Positions 51,047-56,779 of a stretch of DNA of 56,779 nt are shown here, in pieces. The DNA comes from Spirosoma spitsbergense DSM 19989 (GTDB lineage: Bacteria > Bacteroidota > Bacteroidia > Cytophagales > Spirosomataceae): positions 15,671 through 72,449 of the forward strand of contig NZ_KB893546.1 of the NCBI RefSeq assembly GCF_000374085.1, written 5' to 3'. How positions within the stretch are numbered: the stretch's first letter is position 1; every line of letters begins with the position of its first letter. A program made the position numbers and the translations under genes. Below the pieces are notes generated by a model, which was not told the DNA's origin, searched no databases, and saw nothing but the letters and a program-made list of their open reading frames with translations.

Positions 51047-51076
51047 TTTTCACTCTTTCACTTTTCGCTCTTTCAC
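51047..51076 (+). repeat. Two-copy 15-bp tandem repeat before ccoH
   Basis: TTTTCACTCTTTCAC (51047-51061) is repeated as TTTTCGCTCTTTCAC (51062-51076), 11 bp before the ATG. Pyrimidine-rich, possibly affecting translation of ccoH. Confidence 0.6.
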
Positions 51077-51087
51077 GCATTAAATTT

Positions 51088-51519
51088 ATGAACTGGGGAA
51101 AATCAATCGTACTGGTCTTTATCGTCTTTGCCGGGTTTATCGGCACCATGGTCTATTGGATGACCCGCGAACGCATCGATCTCGTCCGCGATGATTATTA
51201 CCAGGACGAGATTGCCTACCAGCACCAAATCGACCGACTCCGCCGAACGGCCCATGCTGCGGTAGTCATTGGGGTGCGCTACCAACCGGAGCGGCAACAG
51301 GTGACCTTCACCCTGCCCGATTCACTCCAAAAAGCAACCCTCACCTTTTACCGCCCCGCCGACCGCCGGGCCGATGTGAGGCTGGTTGTTACCCCGCCGT
51401 ACTCGGCCCGTAAAATCGTATCGACGGCACACCTGGCCAAAGGATACTGGCGCGTTCAGTGTGCCTGGTCCGATGGTCGGCAGGAGTATTATAACGAAAC
51501 TGATTTATTCATCGAATAA
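51088..51519 (+). CDS. ccoH: FixH/CcoH family cbb3 oxidase assembly protein
   Basis: 143 residues. One N-terminal membrane helix (IVLVFIVFAGFIGTMVYWMT), then the conserved RIDLVRDDYYQDEIAYQHQIDRL helix typical of FixH, and a periplasmic beta domain (FTLPDSLQKATLTFYRPADRRADVRLVV, GYWRVQCAWSDGRQEYYNETDLFIE). It is thought to support assembly of the cbb3 complex and copper delivery. Fits the cco operon between ccoG and the SafE-like transporter, 11 bp before the latter. Confidence 0.9.
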   Translation: MNWGKSIVLVFIVFAGFIGTMVYWMTRERIDLVRDDYYQDEIAYQHQIDRLRRTAHAAVVIGVRYQPERQQVTFTLPDSLQKATLTFYRPADRRADVRLVVTPPYSARKIVSTAHLAKGYWRVQCAWSDGRQEYYNETDLFIE

Positions 51520-51530
51520 GCCCTGAAACA

Positions 51531-52253
51531 ATGACTTTATGGCTCCTGACGGCACTGATTACGGGGTTTGCGGGTAGCCTGCACTGCGTGGGTATGTGTG
51601 GGCCCCTGGCCATGGCGCTGCCCGTAGGGCGGTTGCCCCTGGCGCAGCGAAAGCTGGGCGTAGGGCTGTACCATGGAGCACGGCTGCTGGCCTATGCGGG
51701 GTTGGGTGGGGTAGTGGGTAGTCTGGGTCAGGGTTTTCTGCTGGTGGGAATGCAGCGGCCTCTGGCCATCGGCGCAGGCTTGTTTTTACTAATCTGGCTG
51801 CTGCTACGGCGGTATGCTGCCAAACTGCCAACGGTCCTGCCCGGGCGATGGATAAGCCGGTCGATGGGTCGGTTTCTGCGTGAACCTTCTCTGCGGGCGT
51901 TTACAGGGTTGGGCTTTCTGAACGGACTGCTGCCCTGCGGCTCGGTTTATCTGGCCCTGATTGGTGCGTTGACAACCCCCTCGCCAATGGCTGGAGCGGT
52001 ATATTTACTGGTGTTCGGGTTGGGAACGCTGCCCGCCATGCTGTCGGTGCCACTGTTGGTTAGCCGACTACCCGTGCGATGGCGGCAACGGATGGCGGGT
52101 AACCTCCCGCTCATTACGTTGTTTCTGGCTTTGTTGCTGTTAGTGCGCGGAGTAGGCCTGCCTAGCGCTGGAAGCCGCCAATCAGATCCGGACGACATTC
52201 CGGTGTGTCATGGGACGGCCAAAAACTGGCCCGGCAAGTTGCTGGCCCGGTAA
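51531..52253 (+). CDS. SafE/TauE-type (DsbD-like) membrane transporter of the cco cluster
   Basis: 240 residues, six or seven membrane helices. The opening TGFAGSLHCVGMCGPLAMALPVG carries the C-x-G-M-C-G-P motif of the urease-accessory/cytochrome-biogenesis-like branch. A second half-motif FLNGLLPCGSVYLALIGALTTPSPMAGAVYLLVFGLGTLPAM completes the internal repeat. In cco gene clusters these proteins are linked to metal or thiol handling for the oxidase. Sequence alone does not decide between copper, sulfite or electron transfer. It is the last gene of the operon. Confidence 0.82.
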   Translation: MTLWLLTALITGFAGSLHCVGMCGPLAMALPVGRLPLAQRKLGVGLYHGARLLAYAGLGGVVGSLGQGFLLVGMQRPLAIGAGLFLLIWLLLRRYAAKLPTVLPGRWISRSMGRFLREPSLRAFTGLGFLNGLLPCGSVYLALIGALTTPSPMAGAVYLLVFGLGTLPAMLSVPLLVSRLPVRWRQRMAGNLPLITLFLALLLLVRGVGLPSAGSRQSDPDDIPVCHGTAKNWPGKLLAR

Positions 52254-52319
52254 GTGGTCAACTTTAGGGTTGTGTGCGAATGTCTCGCTGGCGGGTGTAT
52301 GCTGGGTTGACTTGTATAA

Positions 52320-52394
52320 ATAAAGGCTGGCTGCGTCATACGGTTGTGCGGATTTTTCTTCGATAAGATCTATGACCATGAATCCAGCCTTTAT
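52320..52394. repeat. Long-loop dyad in the gap after the cco operon
   Basis: ATAAAGGCTGG (52320-52330) is complementary to CCAGCCTTTAT (52384-52394) with a 53-nt interior. The interior contains no ORF with a known motif. Possible terminator or a degenerate miniature element. Confidence 0.45.
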
Positions 52395-52451
52395 CGATAC
52401 CGCTGGGATGGATGGGCCAGCTTGTGATTTGGCTTTTTCGCTTATCAAACT

Positions 52452-52766
52452 TTAATGAATAGCCTGAAGCTGCTTTGAAACAGCAGTGAGCACAGTATCA
52501 TTAGGCATACCTTCGTACCGCCACAACTCGACACCCTGTCGCACCAGTACAAGCGCAGGTAAATGGGTTACAGTGAAACTGCGTATCACTTCGGGATAGA
52601 TGGCTTCGTCTAGTTGGATAATACGTAATGATTCATCAGGAAAACCAGGTAAGGAGTTAATCAGTGTTCTTAAAGCAGCCCGTTGCGGAGGGTCAGGTGG
52701 CAAAAATACGAGTAGGACGGCTGTTTTTGCCGGAACTAAGATGGGCAATACTCTATTGGTTTTCAT
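52452..52766 (-). CDS. Thioredoxin-fold protein without a CxxC motif
   Basis: 104 residues. The fold is seen as TAVLLVFLPPDPPQRAALRTLI (where a redox thioredoxin would have W-C-x-x-C), then IIQLDEAIYPEVIRSFTVTHLPALVLVRQGVELWRYEGMP, including the cis-Pro THLPALVL and RYEGMP turn. The two cysteines are absent, so no disulphide exchange is possible. It may bind a partner. It is transcribed away from the histidine kinase, and a CTGATGTAGATCAG site sits between them, centred 33 bp from a weak -7-like CAATTTTA (52808-52815), so it may belong to the same regulon. Confidence 0.8.
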   Translation of the reverse strand: MKTNRVLPILVPAKTAVLLVFLPPDPPQRAALRTLINSLPGFPDESLRIIQLDEAIYPEVIRSFTVTHLPALVLVRQGVELWRYEGMPNDTVLTAVSKQLQAIH

Positions 52767-52837
52767 AGTTGCGTAAGCATAGAAGTTGTTCGTTGCTTTG
52801 GTTGATATAAAATTGGCTGTTTCACAAACCAGGGCAA

Positions 52838-52851
52838 CTGATGTAGATCAG
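52838..52851. promoter_or_regulatory. CTGATGTAGATCAG regulator site
   Basis: A perfect CTGA-N6-TCAG dyad. For the minus-strand thioredoxin-like gene a weak -7 match (52808-52815) is centred exactly 33 bp away. On the plus side the nearest -7-like GATTTTTG (52870-52877) is only 29 bp away. It therefore fits the divergent gene better, though autoregulation of the kinase gene is possible. Confidence 0.6.
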
Positions 52852-52953
52852 TAGATTGGATGATTGTCTGATTTTTGCCCGGAAATAGGCGTAAATTCGG
52901 GAAAATGTACGCTGTTGTTTTCCTTAAGTATTCGTTAATTATTCAGGTCCGTC

Positions 52954-54576
52954 ATGCCATTACTCACTGAACAATATTCAAATACACTCACCGAATTGCT
53001 CTTTGAGAAAACTGACGAGTTTGTGGGTGTCTATGACCTGGTCAACAAGCGATTTGTCCGCGTTAACCAGGCCGGTGTACGGATGCTGGGTTTCCCGTCA
53101 GAAGCAGCTCTGCTGAATGATCCTGTCCGGTCACGCTCGGTCCGGTACCCACCTCTGAACGACGAAAGCCTTGGTAGCCTGATTGCCCGGATCATTGCAA
53201 CCGGTACCCATCAGGAACAGACCGAGGTGCGTCGACAGGATGGACAGACGTTCTGGGGGCAACTCACGACTACGGCATTTTCGGTTCATGACAGTTCCTA
53301 CGCGCTCATCCGGCTGGTCGACCAGGTGAGACTCCACCAGGCCGAACGGGACCTGGAACACAGCGTCCGGCGGAACGAAGCCATCTTTTCCAGCGCTACG
53401 ATTGGTATCGTCGTTTGTGACCGGGCCGGGCAGATCGTGTCGGCTAACCGGCTGGCTCATCAGTTGTTTGGTTACGCTGACAATGGGCTGATGAGCCAGA
53501 CCATTGAACAACTCGTACCAACAGGCGTGAGTCATTACCACAAGAAACTCCGACACTCCTTCAATGAAAATCCACAGGTACGGGCCATGGGCCAAAACCG
53601 AGATCTGCAAGCGCAACGCGCTGACGGATCGGTGTTTCCGATAGAGATCAGTCTCAGTTATTTTCAGCTCGATGAAGAGTTATTTGTGGTAGCTTACATC
53701 ATCGACATCACGTTCAAAAAAGAATCTGAACGGCAACTGCTGGCGCATAAAGACCATATTGAACAACTCAATTCTGCCCTCGAACAAAAAGTAGCCGACC
53801 GTACCCACGCACTCATGAATACGCTGGAGCAACTGGAGCAGTCGAAAGATGAACTGGCCCGTGCGCTAGCCGCTGAACAGGAATTGGGGGAGTTGAAATC
53901 GCGCTTTGTGTCGATGGCTTCCCATGAGTTCAGAACACCTCTGACGGCGGTGCTAACCTCGGCTACACTCATCGAGAAATACCCCGGTGGCGACCAGCAG
54001 GACAAGCGGCAAAAGCACATCGACCGCATTCGTAGTTCGGTCAAAAATCTGAACGATATTCTGGAAGAGTTCCTGTCGCTCGGCAAGCTGGAAGCGGGCA
54101 AACTTGTCGCACAGCCCGTGCGGGTTCAACTGAATCAGTTTATAGCTGAAACGGTAGCCGATATGCGGCTTATGCTCAAACCCGGTCAAACCATCGAAAC
54201 CCACCTGAACGGGCCAGACTCCGCCTGGCTCGATCCGTCGATGCTTCAGAAAACGCTGATCAATTTACTCTCCAATGCCATTAAGTACTCCGAACCGGGA
54301 TCGGCAATCAAGGTGGTTGTCTCTGTCGTCCGGCAGCAGTTAATCCTGAGCGTTGCCGACCAGGGGATGGGCATTTCAAAAGACGATCAGCGACATCTGT
54401 TCGAGCGATTTTTTCGCGCCAAGAATGCCACCAACGTCAACGGAACAGGGCTTGGACTGCACATCGTTGGTCGATACGTCGACCTGATGGGCGGTACCGT
54501 TAGCCTGACCAGCGAACTAAACGAAGGAACAACTGTCACCATAACCCTACCTTATGAAAACCATACTGTTAATTGA
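52954..54576 (+). CDS. Soluble PAS-PAS histidine kinase (FixL-like candidate)
   Basis: 540 residues, no membrane helix. PAS 1 at about 15-125, PAS 2 at about 133-260 (GIVVCDRAGQIVSANRLAHQLFGYA, then HYHKKLRHSF and QRADGSVFPIEISLSYFQLD), a coiled coil at 260-305, and HisKA with FVSMASHEFRTPLTAVL (phospho-acceptor His324). The HATPase domain has NLLSNAIKYS, VADQGMGIS and GTGLGLHIVGRYV. In PAS 2 a His (SHYHKK) lies where FixL has its heme ligand and MGQNR lies where FixL has its distal-side Arg. Many PAS domains share this look, so heme binding is only a possibility. Its last 23 bp overlap the fused regulator gene, its obvious partner. Confidence 0.9.
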   Translation: MPLLTEQYSNTLTELLFEKTDEFVGVYDLVNKRFVRVNQAGVRMLGFPSEAALLNDPVRSRSVRYPPLNDESLGSLIARIIATGTHQEQTEVRRQDGQTFWGQLTTTAFSVHDSSYALIRLVDQVRLHQAERDLEHSVRRNEAIFSSATIGIVVCDRAGQIVSANRLAHQLFGYADNGLMSQTIEQLVPTGVSHYHKKLRHSFNENPQVRAMGQNRDLQAQRADGSVFPIEISLSYFQLDEELFVVAYIIDITFKKESERQLLAHKDHIEQLNSALEQKVADRTHALMNTLEQLEQSKDELARALAAEQELGELKSRFVSMASHEFRTPLTAVLTSATLIEKYPGGDQQDKRQKHIDRIRSSVKNLNDILEEFLSLGKLEAGKLVAQPVRVQLNQFIAETVADMRLMLKPGQTIETHLNGPDSAWLDPSMLQKTLINLLSNAIKYSEPGSAIKVVVSVVRQQLILSVADQGMGISKDDQRHLFERFFRAKNATNVNGTGLGLHIVGRYVDLMGGTVSLTSELNEGTTVTITLPYENHTVN

Positions 54577-55603
54577 AGATAACGAGGTTATCCGCGAAAA
54601 CACCGCCGAGATTCTTGAACTGACCGGCTACGAGGTACATACTGCCGAAAACGGCAAAATCGGGGTTGAGAAAGCCCTGAAAGTCAAACCCGATCTGGTC
54701 ATCTGCGACATCATGATGCCCGTGTTGGATGGCTACGGCGTCCTCCATATTTTTAACAAAAACCCCCAGCTGACGGGTATTCCGTTTATTTTTCTGACCG
54801 CTAAAAGCGAACGGTCCGACTTTCGAAAAGGCATGGAGCTTGGCGCCGACGATTATTTGATGAAGCCCTTTGAGGAGTCGGAACTGCTCAGCGCCGTGGA
54901 AGGCCGCCTGAACCGGTTTCAGACGTTGCGGGCCGACTATGACTTACAACAAAACGGGCTGGACGAGTTTATGAACGACGCGGCCCGGCGTGTGGGTACG
55001 CTCCAGAACCTGCCAGACGACCGGAAAGTACACGTCATTCGTAAAAAGCAATACCTCTACACGGAGGGCGATACCCCCACAAAGTTGTTTTTTTTACAAA
55101 CAGGCCGGATAAAAACGGTTCGTACCAACTCAGACGGTAAGGAACTCATTACGGGGTTGTATCATCCGGGTGAATTCTTCGGCTATTTTGCCCTGCTCAA
55201 CGGCACCGATTATACCGACTCGGCCATCACGCTCGACGATTCAGAACTGGTGTTAATTCCCGAAACAGATTTTCGGCAGTTGATGGATACTAATCCCGAT
55301 GTGAGCCGGCAATTTATCAGCCTGCTGGCCGGACGCATGGCCGAACGCGAAAGCCAGCTGATTGGCATGGCATACAGTTCCCTCCGTCGGCGTGTGGCCG
55401 ACACGCTGTTGAGGCTACACGAGCAGCAGCCTGACCCCCTTATTCAACTCTCACGCGATGACCTGGCTGCTGTGATCGGTACGGCCACCGAATCGTTAAT
55501 CCGCATATTGAGTGAGTTTAAGCAGGACGGGCTAATCGAGATGGATTCTTCCGGTAGTTTTCGGGTAGTGGAACCCAACAAACTCCGCCGGGCCAACTGG
55601 TAA
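54554..55603 (+). CDS. Response regulator fused to a Crp/FNR transcription factor (FixJ-FixK in one protein)
   Basis: 349 residues. Receiver domain 1-120 (ILLIEDNEVIRENTAEIL, phospho-Asp52 in DLVICDIMMPVLDG, FLTAKSERSDFRKGMELGADDYLMKPF). Crp core about 155-290: cNMP-type barrel (KKQYLYTEGDTPTKLFFLQTGRIKTV, GLYHPGEFFGYFALLNG) and the long helix. The winged helix at about 298-345 has SRDDLAAVIGTATESLIRILSEF. Glu and Arg in ESLIR match the residues that read TGA in Crp and FNR. No cysteine occurs in the Crp half, so no FNR-type iron-sulfur cluster; the signal must come by phosphorylation. Likely regulator of the CTGA-N6-TCAG sites. Confidence 0.9.
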   Translation: MKTILLIEDNEVIRENTAEILELTGYEVHTAENGKIGVEKALKVKPDLVICDIMMPVLDGYGVLHIFNKNPQLTGIPFIFLTAKSERSDFRKGMELGADDYLMKPFEESELLSAVEGRLNRFQTLRADYDLQQNGLDEFMNDAARRVGTLQNLPDDRKVHVIRKKQYLYTEGDTPTKLFFLQTGRIKTVRTNSDGKELITGLYHPGEFFGYFALLNGTDYTDSAITLDDSELVLIPETDFRQLMDTNPDVSRQFISLLAGRMAERESQLIGMAYSSLRRRVADTLLRLHEQQPDPLIQLSRDDLAAVIGTATESLIRILSEFKQDGLIEMDSSGSFRVVEPNKLRRANW

Positions 55604-55624
55604 GGCCCTGCCCGGCAATGGAGA

Positions 55625-55690
55625 CTGACGGGTATCAGCGCGTGGCCTGACCCAACTCAGCCCCGGCTACAGGAAGCGATTTTACTTTTG
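55625..55690 (+). promoter_or_regulatory. Paired CTGA-N6-TCAG sites and -7 box of the 55718 gene
   Basis: Sites CTGACGGGTATCAG (55625-55638) and CTGACCCAACTCAG (55647-55660) have centres 22 bp apart. The -7 box TACTTTTG (55683-55690, exact TAnnTTTG) is centred 33 bp after the second site. Same geometry as ccoS and ccoI, here one direction only. Confidence 0.8.
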
Positions 55691-55717
55691 CAGACCAACC
55701 TGATTCTCCGTTAGCGC

Positions 55718-56173
55718 ATGAAAACCGCTCTTTACGTAACCGATGGCTCCGTCGATTCGGCACTTCTACTTCGTGCCTGGCTAACCAGACAGCCCACTAA
55801 TTTTTGCCGAATAACCGTTGTGCTGCCTTACAGCATTAGCCCAGACGAACCACTTCATAAAGATGTGCTGCGTCCGGTCAAAGAAAAGGCGTTAACCCTA
55901 CTACAAAACTGGCAGTCAATGTTGGGTGACAGCCAGATATGGCCAATGGCACTTGAACCCTTCTTTGCCACCCCCGAACACGCCCTGACCATTTATCTGT
56001 TGCTTCGGCATTACGATTACTGGCTTACGGACAACAACCCCAGCCCGTGTGGTACAGAATTAATAACCCACACCTCGACCCAGCGAACCCATCTGGCGGC
56101 CGTTTCTACATATGCCGACGGGTATAGCGTACCGCTGAATGAAACCACGCTGGAATCACCGGCGGTCCAATAG
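55718..56173 (+). CDS. Hypothetical protein, possibly UspA-like fold
   Basis: 151 residues. The opening KTALYVTDGSVDSALLLRAWL and FCRITVVLPYSI look like the first beta-alpha-beta of a universal-stress/HUP fold, with D-x-S and a Val-Val-Leu-Pro strand. LLLRHYDYWLTDNNPSPCGTELITHT would be the second half. There is no ATP-binding G-x-x-G-x-(9)-G-(S/T) motif, so nucleotide binding is doubtful. The promoter has the best-matching paired regulator sites in the window and directly follows the gene for the proposed regulator. A membership in the micro-oxic regulon is therefore likely, while the biochemical role is unknown. Confidence 0.7.
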   Translation: MKTALYVTDGSVDSALLLRAWLTRQPTNFCRITVVLPYSISPDEPLHKDVLRPVKEKALTLLQNWQSMLGDSQIWPMALEPFFATPEHALTIYLLLRHYDYWLTDNNPSPCGTELITHTSTQRTHLAAVSTYADGYSVPLNETTLESPAVQ

Positions 56174-56288
56174 TGGTCTGGGGCTGATAGCCTTGGTACT
56201 AACTACTGAGAGGTAGGCCCGGAGGGTGAAATCGGGTTTACGAACGACTTGTCTGGTATCTACCCGTATAACTAGTGTTGCTTAAAGT

Positions 56289-56525
56289 TTAAGTAGTCGG
56301 GTACAACTTGTGTAGCTTGATCCGGGCATCTTTGGCGGTGAACAGCCAGTTAGCTTTAGCTTGTTTGGCGTTCCGTTTCGTTTGCCACGCATTGATTTCC
56401 GCTCCCAGTAACTCTTTAGTAGCCAGATGTCGATTCAAACAATCACGTTGTAAAATAGATAGCTCGATTTCGGCCATGTCCAGCCAACTACCATGTTTGG
56501 GTGTGTAAACAAACCGCTCGGGCCT
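56289..56525 (-). pseudogene. IS630-family transposase, C-terminal remnant
   Basis: 79 open codons that translate to ERFVYTPKHGSWLDMAEIE, then LQRDCLNRHLATKELLGAEI and WLFTAKDARIKLHKLYP: the conserved last part of IS630-type transposases, including the catalytic Glu in MAEIE. A TAA directly precedes (56526-56528) and the expected upstream part (the DN-x-x-x-H segment) is absent, so it is 5'-truncated. The remaining sequence to the window end (56529-56779) shows no recognisable gene. Confidence 0.85.
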
Positions 56526-56779
56526 TTAGATTTACCCCGTTGTGCGATTCCAAGATAGTCGTGTAACTTAAAGCCCTCACAAACTGTGAGAAACCAACCC
56601 CGGTGGGACACCTTAGCGCTCGGGCCAGGCAAAACCTATGGGCCGATTGAAGCCCCACCGGGTTCTTAACTCTTCAACTCAAATAGAAATGCGGGCCGCA
56701 GACCCATTAGCAAGGTAATGAGTTGAGTTAAACGTTGGTCGATATCCATTTTAACTAAGTCAAAAATATGCTTTTTACT

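Noticed and set aside
52182..52448. Small minus-strand ORF after the cco operon
   Set aside because: It overlaps the end of the SafE-like gene, has no motif, and the region contains only a long-loop dyad.
52838..52851. Canonical FNR box (TTGAT-N4-ATCAA)
   Set aside because: The flanking base is C/G, not T/A, here and at the other sites, and the regulator has no iron-sulfur cysteines. I treat the motif as its own Crp-type variant.
52870..52877. GATTTTTG as the -7 box of the kinase gene under the 52838 site
   Set aside because: Spacing is 29 bp, not the 33 bp found at the other promoters. It may still be a promoter, but I do not count it as support for the rule.
56435..56632. Minus-strand ORF of 65 codons near the right edge
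   Set aside because: It overlaps the transposase remnant in another frame and gives no recognisable protein.
1..56779. CRISPR array, tRNA, rRNA or intact transposon
   Set aside because: No regular spaced repeats, no clover-leaf with CCA-like end, no rRNA sequence recognised. Only a 5'-truncated IS630 remnant near the right end.

Overview
The window looks like a chromosome segment of a Bacteroidota bacterium of the Cytophagales, probably Spirosoma or a close relative. The basis is gene style rather than a database match: TAnnTTTG-type -7 promoter boxes, a T9SS-type C-terminal sorting domain, TonB/BtuB/BtuG-type outer-membrane uptake, a CcoN-CcoO fusion oxidase, BlaI/M56 signalling genes, many secreted DUF1080, GMC and TIM-barrel sugar enzymes, and intergenic palindromes of the kind common in that group. 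The left edge cuts a secreted protein gene. The right edge lies next to an IS630 transposase remnant.

Layout. 0-7.6 kb: secreted DUF1080 (3-keto-glycoside hydrolase/lyase-like) proteins, a SixA-like lipoprotein and a large T9SS-exported M4 metallopeptidase. 7.7-11.6 kb: a BlaI repressor with two M56/TonB-C membrane proteins, translationally coupled, with a double palindromic operator. 11.7-18.8 kb: mixed metabolic genes (core MetE-like methyltransferase, SDR, Gfo/Idh/MocA, PnuC) and a MazF-like toxin-antitoxin pair whose toxin reading frame looks scrambled by two compensating indels. 18.8-29.4 kb: an oxidative sugar-catabolism block with a TIM-barrel isomerase/epimerase, a giant heme-c/beta-propeller dehydrogenase, two tandem GMC oxidoreductases, a gluconate-2-dehydrogenase-subunit-3-like protein and a carboxylesterase. 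29.7-33.7 kb: a cobalamin-riboswitch operon encoding BtuB-like and BtuG-like proteins and, unexpectedly, a Dph6-like ATP-dependent amidoligase relative. 34-40 kb: LpxR-like lipid A deacylase, an M16 peptidase pair (one lacking the zinc motif), an SDR and another TIM-barrel protein.

40.6-56.2 kb is the most coherent region and the best candidate for an undescribed system. It holds hemN, ccoI, a desaturase operon, the complete ccoS-ccoNO-ccoQ-ccoP-ccoG-ccoH-safE cluster, a PAS histidine kinase, and a response regulator that carries a receiver domain and a Crp/FNR DNA-binding module in one polypeptide. This resembles FixL plus a FixJ-FixK fusion. The promoters share a dyad, CTGA-N6-TCAG. Paired sites lie exactly 22 bp apart centre to centre, and the proximal site lies exactly 33 bp from the centre of a -7 box. 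This rule holds for ccoS, for the divergent desaturase operon, for ccoI, for hemN and for the last Usp-like gene. I infer one micro-oxic/redox regulon controlled by the fused regulator. The geometry also corrects several start codons (ccoS, ccoI, hemN).

I saw no tRNA, rRNA, CRISPR array or intact mobile element.
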